From Anaeromyxobacter_A sp035636195 (GTDB lineage: Bacteria; Myxococcota; Myxococcia; Myxococcales; Anaeromyxobacteraceae): 64,000 nucleotides of DNA. Within the stretch, counting starts at the first letter, position 1. The number at the start of each line of letters is the position of its first letter. Of this stretch, positions 26,077 through 35,563 are shown piece by piece. The translations under genes were made by a program, and so were the position numbers. The stretch covers positions 1-64,000 of the forward strand of contig DASPZP010000047.1 in NCBI GenBank assembly GCA_035636195.1, given 5' to 3'. A model generated the notes under the pieces. That model saw only the letters and a program-made list of their open reading frames with translations. It searched no databases and was not told the DNA's origin.

Positions 26077-26421
26077 CTACCGCTCGCGCGCGAGGAGGCC
26101 GTCGGAGCGCGCGGAGAGCTCGCTCGTGCGGGCGAGCAGCGTCTGCACCTGCGCGTAGAGGGCCTCGGTCTCGGCGTCGCGCCGGCCACGGGCGCGGCGG
26201 CGGTCGAGGTCCACCAGCCGCGCGAGGAGGTCCACCACCCGGGTGAGGTGCTGGTGGGCGAGGAGCAGGTCGCGCCCGAGGCGGGCGCCGGCGCGGCTGA
26301 AGATGAGGCCGCTCTGGAAGAGGCGCGAGAGCGCCTTGCGGTTCGTCTCCTGCACCGCCCCGAGCCGCGCCTGGTAGTCGCGCAGGCGGCGATCGTCGCG
26401 CGCCACGGCGAGGTCGATCAC
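26077..26421 (-). CDS. Hypothetical helical protein
   Basis: A 114-residue reading frame of strongly helical, Arg/Leu-rich sequence with heptad-like spacing throughout, suggesting a coiled coil; no signal peptide or membrane helix. It starts from GTG with a weak ribosome binding site. No family is recognised. It lies downstream of alaS on the same strand, 120 bp away, and its 3' end meets the paired repeat. Confidence 0.5.
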   Translation of the reverse strand: MIDLAVARDDRRLRDYQARLGAVQETNRKALSRLFQSGLIFSRAGARLGRDLLLAHQHLTRVVDLLARLVDLDRRRARGRRDAETEALYAQVQTLLARTSELSARSDGLLARER

Positions 26422-26541
26422 CGGCGACGGCCACTTCGATCTGGCGGCGGTGCGCGGCGTGCGGTTCCCTCCCGTCCGGGGTGACCTCCCGTCCGCGAAG
26501 GATGGTAGGGCCGCACGCGCTCCGCGGTCAATGGACGCGGT

Positions 26542-29220
26542 TCATGCCACCGCCGCGCGGACGAGCTCCTCGACCCGTGCCAGCGCCTTGTCAAGGCCGG
26601 CAGCGTCGGGGCCGCCCGCCTGCGCCAGCTCCGGCTTGCCGCCGCCCTTGCCGCCGACCAGCTTGGCCGCCTCGCGCACGAGGTCGCCCGCCTTGACGCG
26701 GCCCACGAGATCCTTCGTCACGGCCACCAGCAGGACGGCCTTCCCGCCCTGCTCGCTCCCGAGCGCCACCACGCCGTGCCCGAGCTTGTCGCGCAGCTTG
26801 TCGGCGAGCTCGCGCAGCGCGTTCCCATCGCCCTCCACCCGCGCGGCCAGCACCTTCACGCCGTTCACGTCCCGCGCCTGCCCGGCCAGGTCCCCGGAGC
26901 GCGCCGTCGAGAGCTTCGCCCGCGCCTCCTCCAGCTCGCGCTCCAGCTCGCGCGTGCGCCGCTGCGCCTGCTCGACCTTCTGGGCCACCTCGAAGGCGCC
27001 CGCCTTGAGCAGCGCCGCCGCCTTGTCGAGCTCCGCCTCGGTGCGCTGCGCCAGCTCGACCGCCTTCGGGCCGGTCACCGCGACGATGCGGCGGACCCCG
27101 GCCGCGATCGACTCCTCGCTCGCGATCTTGAAGAAGGCGATGTCGCCGGTGCGCCGCACGTGCGTGCCGCCGCACAGCTCCTTCGAGGGGCCGAGCCGCA
27201 CCACGCGCACGCGGTCGCCGTACTTCTCGCCGAAGATCATCATGGCACCGGTCTGGCGGGCCGCCGCGAGCTCGAGCACGGCCGTGTCGGCCACCTCGTT
27301 CTGGCGGACGAGCTCGTTGACGGTCGCCTCGATCTGGCGCAGATCCTCCGGCTCCAGCGACTGGAAGTGCGAGAAGTCGAAGCGCAGGTGGTCGGGCGCC
27401 ACCACCGAACCCGCCTGCTTCACGTGCTCGCCCAGCCGCTGGCGCAGCGCCCAGTGGAGGAGGTGCGTCGCCGAGTGGTTGGCGCGCACGAGGTCGCGCC
27501 GCGCCTCGTCGACCGAGAGCTCGACCACGTCTCCCACCGCGAGCTCGCCTTCCACCAGCTCACCCAGGTGCACCACCATCCCGGGCACCGGCCGCTGGGC
27601 GTCCTTCACCAGCATCCGGCCGTCCGGCCCGGCGAGGGTGCCGACGTCGCCCACCTGGCCGCCCGACTCGCCGTAGAACGGCGTCGCGTCGGCGATGACC
27701 TCGATGCGGTCGCCCTTGCCGGCCCGCGCCACGCGCGCGCCGTTCACGAGGATCGCCTTCACCTCCGCCCGCGCCGTGCCCGACTCGTACCCGAGGAACT
27801 TCGTCTCGCCCAGCTCGATCGCGATCTGCTTGTGCAGGTCGCCCACCGCCGCCTCGCCCGAGCCCTTCCACTCGGAGCGCGCCCGCTGCTCGGCCATGTG
27901 CTTGTCGAAGCCGGGCTCGTCGACCGAAAGCCCGTGCTCCGCGGCGATGGTGCGGGTGAGGTCCATCGGGAAGCCGAACGTGTCGTAGAGCTGGAACGCC
28001 ACCTGACCCGCGATGACGTCCTGGCCCGCCTCGGCCAGCCGCGCCATCTCGACCTCCAGGATGGTGAGGCCCTTGTCGAGCGTGCGGCGGAAGGACTCCT
28101 CCTCGGTCGCCGCCACCTTCTCGATGAAGGCGCGGTTCTCGCGCGTCTCCGGGTAGGCGCCGCCCATCTCCTCGATGACGGCGCCGCACACGCCGGCCAG
28201 GAACGGCCGCTCCAGGCCGAGCCGCTTCCCGTGCCGGATGGCGCGCCGCATGATGCGACGGAGCACGTAGCCGCGACCCTCGTTCGAGGGCAGGACGCCG
28301 TCGCCGACGAGGAAGGCGGTGGCGCGCGCGTGGTCCGCGATGACGCGCATGGAGACGCCGTCCGGGGTGGCGGCGTCGTAGCGCTTGCCCGACACCTGCT
28401 CGATGGCGCGGATGATGTTCTGGAAGAGGTCGGTGTCGTAGTTCGAGCGCTTGCCCTGCACCACGGCCGCCAGCCGCTCCAGGCCGGCCCCGGTGTCGAT
28501 GGAGGGCTTCGGCAGCGGGGTCAGCCCGCCGTCGGCGCTGCGCTCGAACTGCATGAAGACGAGGTTCCAGATCTCGAGCCAGCGATCGCAGTCGCAGGCC
28601 ACGCCCTGGCACGGGTGGCCGGCCTTCTCCTCGGCGCAGGGGATGTCGTTCCCCTGGAAGTAGTGGAGCTCGGAGCACGGGCCGCAGGGGCCGGTCTCGC
28701 CCATGGCCCAGAAGTTGTCCTTGGCGCCGAGCTTGAGGATGCGCTCCTCCGGCACGCCCTGCGCCTTCCACAGCCGGTAGGCCTCCTCGTCCCAGGGGAT
28801 GCCGCCCTCACCGGCGAAGACGGTCGCGGCGAGCCGGTCCTTCTTGATGCCGAGCCACTCGGGGCTCGTCACGAGCTCCCAGGCGAAGGCGATGGCGTCC
28901 GCCTTGAAGTAGTCGCCGAAGGAGAAGTTCCCCATCATCTCGAAGAACGTGTGGTGACGTGCAGTGAAACCCACGTTCTCCAGGTCGTTGTGCTTGCCGC
29001 CGGCGCGGACGCACTTCTGGGCGGTGGTGGCGCGGCGGTAGTCGCGCGTCTCGCGCCCGGTGAAGACGTCCTTGAACTGGTTCATCCCGGCGTTGGTGAA
29101 GAGCAGCGTCGGATCGGCCTGCGGGACGAGCGACGCGCTCCCGACGCGGCGGTGGCCACGCGCCTCGAAGTAGCGGAGGAAGGCCTCGCGGATCTCGGCG
29201 GCGGTGTGCGGCTTCGGCAT
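26542..29220 (-). CDS. alaS: Alanyl-tRNA synthetase
   Basis: Charges tRNA-Ala and edits mis-acylated products. The 892-residue protein has the class II catalytic core (SLVPQADPTLLFTNAGMNQF, GNFSFGDYFK, LGAKDNFWAMGETGPCGPCSE, DTGAGLERLA). The editing domain has the zinc-binding pairs HSATHLLH and CGGTHVRRTGDI, and the C-Ala domain ends with a Gly/Lys-rich stretch. The ATG (MPKPHTAAEIREAFLRYFE) is preceded by GAGG. Length and motifs are complete. Confidence 0.97.
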   Translation of the reverse strand: MPKPHTAAEIREAFLRYFEARGHRRVGSASLVPQADPTLLFTNAGMNQFKDVFTGRETRDYRRATTAQKCVRAGGKHNDLENVGFTARHHTFFEMMGNFSFGDYFKADAIAFAWELVTSPEWLGIKKDRLAATVFAGEGGIPWDEEAYRLWKAQGVPEERILKLGAKDNFWAMGETGPCGPCSELHYFQGNDIPCAEEKAGHPCQGVACDCDRWLEIWNLVFMQFERSADGGLTPLPKPSIDTGAGLERLAAVVQGKRSNYDTDLFQNIIRAIEQVSGKRYDAATPDGVSMRVIADHARATAFLVGDGVLPSNEGRGYVLRRIMRRAIRHGKRLGLERPFLAGVCGAVIEEMGGAYPETRENRAFIEKVAATEEESFRRTLDKGLTILEVEMARLAEAGQDVIAGQVAFQLYDTFGFPMDLTRTIAAEHGLSVDEPGFDKHMAEQRARSEWKGSGEAAVGDLHKQIAIELGETKFLGYESGTARAEVKAILVNGARVARAGKGDRIEVIADATPFYGESGGQVGDVGTLAGPDGRMLVKDAQRPVPGMVVHLGELVEGELAVGDVVELSVDEARRDLVRANHSATHLLHWALRQRLGEHVKQAGSVVAPDHLRFDFSHFQSLEPEDLRQIEATVNELVRQNEVADTAVLELAAARQTGAMMIFGEKYGDRVRVVRLGPSKELCGGTHVRRTGDIAFFKIASEESIAAGVRRIVAVTGPKAVELAQRTEAELDKAAALLKAGAFEVAQKVEQAQRRTRELERELEEARAKLSTARSGDLAGQARDVNGVKVLAARVEGDGNALRELADKLRDKLGHGVVALGSEQGGKAVLLVAVTKDLVGRVKAGDLVREAAKLVGGKGGGKPELAQAGGPDAAGLDKALARVEELVRAAVA

Positions 29221-29305
29221 GGGCAGGGCCTCGAAAAATGAAGGCTTTCTTAACACCCGCCCCCGCGGCGGTCCACCGCGCTGCGTCACCCTCGCTGCGC
29301 CCGGT

Positions 29306-30364
29306 TCACACGAGCCCGAGGTGCGTCCGCCGCCCGCTCGTGGGCAGCACCGGGGCCGCGTCGAAGCGTCCCGCCAGCCGCGCGCCGCAGGAGGGGCACG
29401 CGCCGTCGCGGACGAGGTAACTCCGGATCGCGAACCAGTCGCGCTCGATGAGCGGCTCACCGCAGGCCGCGCAGGACGTGGTCTGCCCGGCGCGGTCGTG
29501 CACGTTCCCCGTGTACACGTGATGGAGGCCGACCTCGCGCGCCGCCGCCCGCGCCCGCGAGAGCGTCTCGGGCGGCGTGGGCGGGCGATCCATCATCTTG
29601 AAATCGGGGTGGAACCCGGTGAAGTGGAGCGGCACGTCGGGTCCCATGTGCTCGCCGACCCACTCGGCGAGCGCGCGCGACTCCGCCGGATCGTCGTTGA
29701 GTCCCGGGATGACGAGGTTCGTCACCTCCGTCCAGACGTCCGTCTTCGCGAGCCACGCGAGCGTCTCGAGGACGGGGGCCAGGTGAGAGAGCGTCACCTT
29801 CCGGTAGAAGTCCTCGGTGAAGGCCTTGAGGTCCACGTTCGCCGCGTCCATGTGCGCGAAGACCTCCTCGCGCGCGCTCTCCGTCACGAAGCCCGCGGTG
29901 ACGAACACGGTCTTCAGCCCGCGCGCGTGCGCCTCCCTGGCGAGGTCGATCGCCCATTCGGCCCAGATGACGGGATCGTTGTAGGTGAACGCCAGCGACG
30001 GACACCCCGCCTCGACCGCGAGGTCGACCACCTGGCGCGGGGAGTAGGCCTGCGACGCGCGATCGGCCAGGCGAGACTTGGAGATGTTCCAGTTCTGGCA
30101 GAAGCGGCAACCGAGGTTGCAGCCGGCGGTCCCGAACGAGAGGACCTGCGTCCCGGGGAAGAAGTGATCGAGCGGCTTCTTCTCGATCGGGTCGATCGCG
30201 AACCCGGTCGAGCGCCCATAGGCGAGCGACACGAGCTGGCCGCCCACGTTCTGGCGCACGAAGCAGAAGCCCGCCTGGCCCTCGGCGAGGTGGCAATCGC
30301 GCGGGCACAGCGTGCAGCGGATGCGGCCGTCGGGCTCGCGCGTCCAGTACCTGGCGACGTGCAC
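29306..30364 (-). CDS. amrS: AmrS-type radical SAM protein
   Basis: A 352-residue radical SAM enzyme of the AmmeMemoRadiSam type, related to pyruvate formate-lyase activases. The cluster-binding motif is in CNLGCRFCQNWNIS (~81-94). An N-terminal cysteine group (CTLCPRDC) precedes it and a C-terminal zinc-ribbon-like section (CAACGEPL and CPSCGARL) follows. The family is usually encoded near MEMO and AMMECR1 genes, but neither is present in this window. Substrate unknown. GTG start with a weak ribosome binding site. Confidence 0.85.
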   Translation of the reverse strand: MHVARYWTREPDGRIRCTLCPRDCHLAEGQAGFCFVRQNVGGQLVSLAYGRSTGFAIDPIEKKPLDHFFPGTQVLSFGTAGCNLGCRFCQNWNISKSRLADRASQAYSPRQVVDLAVEAGCPSLAFTYNDPVIWAEWAIDLAREAHARGLKTVFVTAGFVTESAREEVFAHMDAANVDLKAFTEDFYRKVTLSHLAPVLETLAWLAKTDVWTEVTNLVIPGLNDDPAESRALAEWVGEHMGPDVPLHFTGFHPDFKMMDRPPTPPETLSRARAAAREVGLHHVYTGNVHDRAGQTTSCAACGEPLIERDWFAIRSYLVRDGACPSCGARLAGRFDAAPVLPTSGRRTHLGLV

Positions 30365-30386
30365 GATTGCAGATCTAAGAGCCCCG

Positions 30387-30803
30387 TCAGGGCGGCGCAG
30401 GGAGCCGCACGCGCCAGCCCTGCTCGCGGACGAGCTCCACCTCGCGCGGAGCTCCGCCCTCCTCCGCCACCTCGAGGACGGCGCGATCGCGCGACTCGCG
30501 TCGCAGCACCACCGCGGCGAGCGGGCGGGCGGTGAGCGCGGCGTCGCCGAGGACGAGCTGCTTTCCGCCGGCAGGCAGGATGCCTGGCGCGCGGGCGGCC
30601 GCTACGCGGGCGCGCTCGTCGAGCCAGGCGCGCGTGTCGGTCGAGAGGGACGCCCACACCCGCTCGGCGTCGCGGTCGGCCGCCGCGCGCACGAAGGCGC
30701 GGTAGGCAGTCTCGGGCGAACCCTCGCGCTGGACGCAGCCGGCGGCGAGGGCGCCGCCGAGGGCGAGGGCGAGGACGCGGCGGCGGCTCATGCTCGCGTT
30801 CAT
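30387..30803 (-). CDS. Small lipoprotein, NTF2/DUF4878-like
   Basis: A 138-residue protein with a lipoprotein signal (RRRVLALALGGALAAGC, lipobox AAGC). A helical segment (SPETAYRAFVRAAADRDAERV) and beta strands follow, as in DUF4878/NTF2-like periplasmic proteins. The double Arg before the hydrophobic stretch hints at Tat export. Its ATG overlaps the trmB stop (ATGA), so it is probably coupled to trmB; a second ATG four codons later is an alternative. Function not known. Confidence 0.7.
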   Translation of the reverse strand: MNASMSRRRVLALALGGALAAGCVQREGSPETAYRAFVRAAADRDAERVWASLSTDTRAWLDERARVAAARAPGILPAGGKQLVLGDAALTARPLAAVVLRRESRDRAVLEVAEEGGAPREVELVREQGWRVRLPAPP

Positions 30804-31414
30804 ATGGAGCGCGGGCGGATCATCCGCAAGCGCCAGACCGGCTGCCCCGTGGCGAGGTAGCGCTTCTCCCGGGTGGAGGGGATGTCGTCCGCCGCCCGCT
30901 CCGCGAACCGCCCCGGCCCGGCCTCGTTCTGGAAGCCGATCTCCTCCAGCCGCGCCACCGCGTCGCTCGCGTAGCGCTCGACGTCGGTGCGGAAGTCGAG
31001 CAGGCCGCCTGGCGCGAGCAGCCCCAGCAGGAGCCGCGACATGCCGTCATCGACGAGCCGGCGGTGGTGGTGGCGCCGCTTCCACCACGGATCGGGGAAG
31101 TGGACGTGGATGGCGGCGAGCGACCCGGCGCGGAAGAGCCGCGGCGCGAGGAGGCGAGCGTCGCCGCAGAGCGCGAGGAGGTTCGTGTGGCCACGCGCCT
31201 CGGCGCGCGCGCGAAGCTCGTCGGCGAACTTGCGCCGCTGCTCGATCGCCACGAGCGCGCGGTCGGGCCGCTCGCGCGCGAAGGCGAGCGCGTAGCCGCC
31301 GTGCCCGGACCCGATCTCGAGCTCGAGCCGCCCGGCGCGATCCCCGAGCAGCGCTCGCCAGTCGGGGAGCAGGTCCAGGGCGAGGGGCGCGTCGTCCGCG
31401 GCCGAGAAGATCAT
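30800..31414 (-). CDS. trmB: tRNA (guanine46-N7)-methyltransferase TrmB
   Basis: Methylates G46 in the tRNA variable loop using S-adenosylmethionine. The 204-residue protein has the SAM-binding LEIGSGHGGYALAFARERPD (~31-50) and the family signature IHVHFPDPWWKRRHHHRRL. It is divergent from the lipoprotein/ABC operon, with only about 30 bp between starts, and is followed by an overlapping lipoprotein gene. Confidence 0.93.
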   Translation of the reverse strand: MIFSAADDAPLALDLLPDWRALLGDRAGRLELEIGSGHGGYALAFARERPDRALVAIEQRRKFADELRARAEARGHTNLLALCGDARLLAPRLFRAGSLAAIHVHFPDPWWKRRHHHRRLVDDGMSRLLLGLLAPGGLLDFRTDVERYASDAVARLEEIGFQNEAGPGRFAERAADDIPSTREKRYLATGQPVWRLRMIRPRSI

Positions 31415-31445
31415 GGCGGCGCTTTATACATGGTAGAGGTTCGTC

Positions 31446-33053
31446 ATGCGCAAGCGCCGGGCGCTTCGGGCCACGCTCCTCGCCGCCCTCGCGCTCCTCG
31501 GCTGCGCGCGGTGCGGCGGGCCACCCTCCTCCCCGCCGGAGCGCTTCCTGGCCGGGAGCAGCGCGGTGGCGGTGATCGTCCCCAGGCTCTCCGCCGTCCA
31601 GGAACAGGCGGCCGCGCTCCTCGCCACCGCCGCGACCTTCCCCGCCGCCGCCGATCTGGCCGAGGTGCTCCCGGCCCTGCGCGCGCAGCTCGGCTTCGAC
31701 CCGCTCCAGCCGCCCGCCGCGGCGGAGGCCGGGCTCGACCCGGAGCGCGGCCTCGCCGTCGCGCTCGCGCCGGGGCAGCCGCCGCTGCTCGTCCTCCCCG
31801 CCCGCGACCCCGACCGCCTCGCGGCGACGGTGGCGCGCCTCGCCGCCGACCGGCTCGGCGCACGCCGGCGCGAGGTGGTGAGCGCCGGTGGCCGCGACGT
31901 GGTCACCTTCCGCACCGCCAGCGGGCCTCCGGCGGTGTCGCTCCTCGCGCTCGGGAAGACGGTGCTCGTCGCCACTGGCGCGGACGGGCCTGCCCGGCTC
32001 GCCGCCGCCGCGGCGCTGCCCGAGGACTCCTCCCTCCTTCGCAGCGCACCCTTCGCGGCCGCGCGCGCCGCGCTCGGCCCGACGCCGGTCGCGCTGGCCT
32101 TCGCGCCACCCGGCTCGCCCGGCCTGGCGCGCCTGCCGCTCGCCCGCGACGGCGCGGCCATCGGCCTCGCCGGCTCCAGGTCGCGCCTCACCGCACGGGC
32201 GGCGCTCCTCCTCCCCGCAGAGCGCGCCGCGGCCTGGAAGGCGGCGCTCGCGCCCGGGCCCGCCGCCGAGGTCGAGCTGCCCGCCCTCCCTGCCGACGCC
32301 TTCCTCGTGGCCCGCCTCTCCGGCGATCCCGCCGCCGTCCTGCGCCGGCTGCTCGACGCGGAGCCCGCGGCGGCGGCGGCCCTGGCGCGCGCCGGCCTCG
32401 ACCGCGAGCGCGATCTCCTCGCCCCGCTCGCCCCCGGCGCGGCGGCGGCGCTCGTCCTCGCCCCCACCTTCGAGGTGGCGGCGGTCTCGCGGGGCGCGGC
32501 CGAGCTCAGGGCGCAGGACCCCTTCCGCTCCGCCCAGCTCGCCCTGGCGCTCTTCGTGAAGGACGAGGCGCAGGCGAAGGCCGCCCTGGAGCGGCTCGCT
32601 CGCGCCGCGCCTGCGCTCGGGATGAAGAGCGAGCCCTTGGCGCGGGCCGGCGGCCGCCCCGCCTTCCGCTTCAGCCGGGGTGCCGCAGCGCTCGAGGTCG
32701 CGCTCGACGGCCATCGACTCCTCCTCGGCGGCGGACCGGGTCGGCTCGAGGCCCTGCTCGCGGGCGCCGGCCCCGCCTATGCGCCCCCGACCGAGGCCGC
32801 CCGCGCGGCGCTCGGCCCGGACACGACCGGCGCCGTCCTCGATTTCGGACAGCTCGTGAAGAGCTTCCGCGCCCTCCCCGCCGAGGCTTATGGGAGCGGA
32901 CCGGACGCCTTCGTCATGCGCTCGCTGGCGGAGCGGGTGGTCGATCCCGCCGCGCGGCTCGCGGCGGCCGCGCTGCGCCTCGAGCTGTCGGAGTCGGCGG
33001 CCGTGCTCGAGCTGGTGGTGGACGCGCGGCCGGTGCCGGAGGCCGGGCCGTGA
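31446..33053 (+). CDS. Large uncharacterised lipoprotein, first gene of an ABC exporter operon
   Basis: A 535-residue Ala/Leu-rich protein with a lipoprotein signal (LRATLLAALALLGC, lipobox ALLGC). The body alternates short strands and helices with repeated phrases such as FLAGSSAVAVIVPRL and VLVATGADGPARLAAAAAL, reminiscent of DUF3352-type exported proteins, but the match is not firm. The stop overlaps the start of an ABC ATPase gene, which in turn overlaps a permease gene, so the three are translationally coupled. It may be the periplasmic partner of that exporter. Confidence 0.65.
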   Translation: MRKRRALRATLLAALALLGCARCGGPPSSPPERFLAGSSAVAVIVPRLSAVQEQAAALLATAATFPAAADLAEVLPALRAQLGFDPLQPPAAAEAGLDPERGLAVALAPGQPPLLVLPARDPDRLAATVARLAADRLGARRREVVSAGGRDVVTFRTASGPPAVSLLALGKTVLVATGADGPARLAAAAALPEDSSLLRSAPFAAARAALGPTPVALAFAPPGSPGLARLPLARDGAAIGLAGSRSRLTARAALLLPAERAAAWKAALAPGPAAEVELPALPADAFLVARLSGDPAAVLRRLLDAEPAAAAALARAGLDRERDLLAPLAPGAAAALVLAPTFEVAAVSRGAAELRAQDPFRSAQLALALFVKDEAQAKAALERLARAAPALGMKSEPLARAGGRPAFRFSRGAAALEVALDGHRLLLGGGPGRLEALLAGAGPAYAPPTEAARAALGPDTTGAVLDFGQLVKSFRALPAEAYGSGPDAFVMRSLAERVVDPAARLAAAALRLELSESAAVLELVVDARPVPEAGP

Positions 33054-33718
33054 TCCGGCTGCGCCGGGTCGTGAAGCAGTTCCGGGACGGCGGGGTGCCG
33101 CACACCGTGCTCGACGGGCTCGACCTCGACGTGGCCGCGGGCGAGCTCGTCACCGTGGTGGGCGCCTCCGGCTCGGGCAAGTCGACGCTCCTCTACCTGG
33201 CTGGCGCCCTCGACGCCGACTTCGAGGGCGAGGCGGCCGTGGATGGCGAGGACCTGCGCGCCCTCTCGGCCGACGCCCGGGCCGCCTTCCGCAGCCGCTC
33301 GGTCGGGTTCGTCTTCCAGTCGTTCAATCTCCTGCCGGCCCTCTCCGCGCTCGACAACGTCACGCTGCCGGCCTTCTTCCGGGAGCGCGGCGCGGGCGGC
33401 CGGACGGCGGTGGCGGAGGCGGGGCATGCGGCGCTCGCGCGGGTCGGGCTGACGGCGAAGGCGGGGCAGAGACCGCCGCAGCTCTCCGGCGGCGAGCGGC
33501 AGCGGGTGGCCCTGGCGCGGGCGCTCTTCGCCCGCCCACGGGTGCTGCTCGCCGACGAACCGACCGGGAACCTCGACGCCGGGAGCGGCGCCGCCGTCAT
33601 CGAGCTGTTCCAGGAGCTCGCCGCGAGTGGGCTGGCGGTGCTGGTGGTGACGCACGAGGAGCGCGTCACCCGCGCCGGGACGCGCGCGCTGCGGCTGGAA
33701 GGGGGGCGGCTCCAGTGA
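33050..33718 (+). CDS. ABC transporter ATPase, LolD/MacB type
   Basis: A 222-residue ATPase with Walker A (GASGSGKSTLL, ~36-46), Q-loop (FVFQSFNLLPAL), signature LSGGERQRVALARAL, Walker B LLADEPTGNLD and switch His in VVTHEE. The sequence belongs to the LolD/MacB/FtsE group that works with four-helix permeases carrying a periplasmic domain. GTG start overlaps the preceding stop and its stop overlaps the permease start. Confidence 0.9.
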   Translation: MIRLRRVVKQFRDGGVPHTVLDGLDLDVAAGELVTVVGASGSGKSTLLYLAGALDADFEGEAAVDGEDLRALSADARAAFRSRSVGFVFQSFNLLPALSALDNVTLPAFFRERGAGGRTAVAEAGHAALARVGLTAKAGQRPPQLSGGERQRVALARALFARPRVLLADEPTGNLDAGSGAAVIELFQELAASGLAVLVVTHEERVTRAGTRALRLEGGRLQ

Positions 33719-35001
33719 GGTCGGGCGGGCTCCTCCGGCTGGCGGCGAAGAACCTGGCCGCCGATCGCACCGGCGCGCTCCTCGGCGGCGCCGCCAGCGC
33801 CGTGGGCGCGGCCGCGCTCGTCTTCTTCGTCGCGCTCGGCCTGGGGGTGGGCGACGCCACGCGGCGGATGTTCCCCGGAGACGCGCGCCTGGTGGAGGTG
33901 GTGCCGCCGGCCGTCTCGCTGGGCGAGGTGCTGGGCGGCGGGCGGCTCGACGACGAGACGGTGGCGCGGCTCCGCGCGTTGCCGGGCGCGGCCGGCGCCT
34001 TCCCCAGGCTGAACCTCCGGGTGCCCATCGCGGCCATGCGCGCCCCGGAGGGCCTGCGGGTGAACTGGCCGCCCGCGCTGGTGGTGCAGATCCCGGCGGT
34101 GGGGGTGCCGCGCGCGCTCCTCGCGGATGACCTCGCGCCGGGCGCCGCGTTCGACGACCCCGGCCCGGGCGGCGCGGTGCCGGTGGTGATCTCGCGGCGG
34201 CTCGTCGAGATCTACAACCGCACCATCGCGCCCTCCTGGAATCTACGGAAGCTGCCCCCGCCGGAGGCGCTGACGGGCCTCGAGCTCCCGGTGCGGGTGG
34301 GGTTCTCGATGTTGCGGCAGAAGACCGAGGACCGGGTGGAGGATGGGCGGCTGCGCGTGGCCGGCTTCTCGGACCGCGTCCCGCTCTACGCCGCGGCCGT
34401 GCCGCTCGAGACGGTGCGCCGGCTCCACCGCGAGTACGGCAAGGCCGACCAGGGCTACAGCGCGGTGACGGTCCTCGCCGCGCGGCCGGACGACGCGCCC
34501 TCGCTCGGCGCGGCGGTGCGGCGGATGGGGCTCGCGGTGGACGAGGGCGAGCGCGGCGCGGCCGAGCGGGTGGGCGCCGCGGTGGCGCTGACGACGGGCG
34601 CCCTCGCGCTGCTGGCGCTCCTCATGTGCGCGCTCGCGGCGCTCGCCATCGCCCAGTCGCTCGTGGCGAGCGTCCGGGCGCGGGCGAAGGACCTGGCGGT
34701 GCTGGTGGCGCTCGGCGCCCGGCCGCGCGACGTGCGGCGGCTGCTCATGCTCGAGGCCGCCCTGGTCGGCTTGTCCGGCGGCGTGCTCGGGGGCGCCGTC
34801 GCCCGCCTCTCGGCGGTCGCCGCCGACGGCGCCCTGCAGCGGGCCCTGCCCGACTTCCCCCTCCGGCCCGAGACGCTCTTCGCCTTCCCGGCCTGGGTCT
34901 ACCTGTTCGGCGTGGCGGTCGCGGTCGTCTCCGCCGCGCTGGGTGCCCTCGCGCCGGCCGCTGCGGCGGCGAGGATCGAGCCGGCCAGGGTGCTGTCGTA
35001 G
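33715..35001 (+). CDS. ABC transporter permease, MacB/LolCE type
   Basis: A 428-residue permease with one N-terminal helix (~19-40), a large periplasmic domain (~45-280) and three C-terminal helices. This is the FtsX/MacB topology used for mechanotransmission or lipoprotein extraction. ARAKDLAVLVALGARPRDVRRL is the family-typical coupling region. It is coupled to the ATPase and to the 535-residue lipoprotein, suggesting export or trafficking of lipoproteins or lipids. Substrate unknown. Confidence 0.85.
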   Translation: MRSGGLLRLAAKNLAADRTGALLGGAASAVGAAALVFFVALGLGVGDATRRMFPGDARLVEVVPPAVSLGEVLGGGRLDDETVARLRALPGAAGAFPRLNLRVPIAAMRAPEGLRVNWPPALVVQIPAVGVPRALLADDLAPGAAFDDPGPGGAVPVVISRRLVEIYNRTIAPSWNLRKLPPPEALTGLELPVRVGFSMLRQKTEDRVEDGRLRVAGFSDRVPLYAAAVPLETVRRLHREYGKADQGYSAVTVLAARPDDAPSLGAAVRRMGLAVDEGERGAAERVGAAVALTTGALALLALLMCALAALAIAQSLVASVRARAKDLAVLVALGARPRDVRRLLMLEAALVGLSGGVLGGAVARLSAVAADGALQRALPDFPLRPETLFAFPAWVYLFGVAVAVVSAALGALAPAAAAARIEPARVLS

Positions 35002-35024
35002 AGGCGGCGGTCCTTCATCTCCAA

Positions 35025-35056
35025 CAAAAAGAGCCGCGAGCGCATCCGCCCGCGGC
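35025..35056 (-). terminator. Rho-independent terminator of the monoheme cytochrome c gene
   Basis: On the minus strand GCCGCG (35056-35051) pairs with CGCGGC (35038-35033), followed directly by TCTTTTTGTT. The element sits about 30 bp after the cytochrome c stop and matches an intrinsic terminator for that gene. Confidence 0.8.
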
Positions 35057-35085
35057 CCCGTCCTCGGTGATTCGATCGAGCGGTC

Positions 35086-35352
35086 TTACTTCTTCAGGCC
35101 GGCCACGAATTCGGCGACGGCCTTGGGGTCATCGACCCCCTTGACCGGCTTCATCTTGCCCTTGCCCTCGGCGATCGCCTTCTCGACGGTGGCGGCGTCC
35201 ATGCCGGCGATGGGGGTCGGCGCCATCTTGGCGCCCTCACCCGCAGCGCCGTGACAGGCCTTGCACTTCGCAGCGTACTGGGCCGCGCCGTCAGCGGCGA
35301 AGGCGGAGGTGGCGAAAGCGACTGCGGCGAGAGCGATGACGATCCGCTTCAT
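35086..35352 (-). CDS. Small monoheme class I cytochrome c
   Basis: An 88-residue periplasmic electron carrier: signal peptide (MKRIVIALAAVAFATSAFA), one heme site CKACH (~30-34), and a distal Met in GKGKMKPVKG as axial ligand. Size and layout match cytochrome c551/c5-type carriers. AAAGGATC lies before the ATG. It is a single-gene unit with its own terminator. It could pass electrons between the inner-membrane chain and the multiheme cytochromes in this genome. Confidence 0.93.
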   Translation of the reverse strand: MKRIVIALAAVAFATSAFAADGAAQYAAKCKACHGAAGEGAKMAPTPIAGMDAATVEKAIAEGKGKMKPVKGVDDPKAVAEFVAGLKK

Positions 35353-35522
35353 GTGGTGATCCTTTCGACGGGGTTGAGGCTCACCGCCCTGACGGAGCAG
35401 CGGATGCGCCTATTCAAGCCGAGCCGTTACGGCCAGAGAGGGGGTAGCTCGGCTGGTTGCCGTGGTTACCACGATCGTAAGGATGAGGTGGAGGGGACCA
35501 CCCCGCACGCCCCAAACACGCG

Positions 35523-35550
35523 CTCCTCCCCCGATTGGGGGGGGGAGGGG
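35523..35550. repeat. C/G-run hairpin downstream of the transglycosylase gene
   Basis: CTCCTCCCCC, the loop GATT and a G9-A-GG run form a strong imperfect hairpin ending 13 bp before the mltD-like stop on the minus strand. It may end that transcript, although no T-run follows. It differs in sequence from the other repeat families in the window. Confidence 0.55.
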
Positions 35551-35563
35551 GGCGCGCGCGGGA

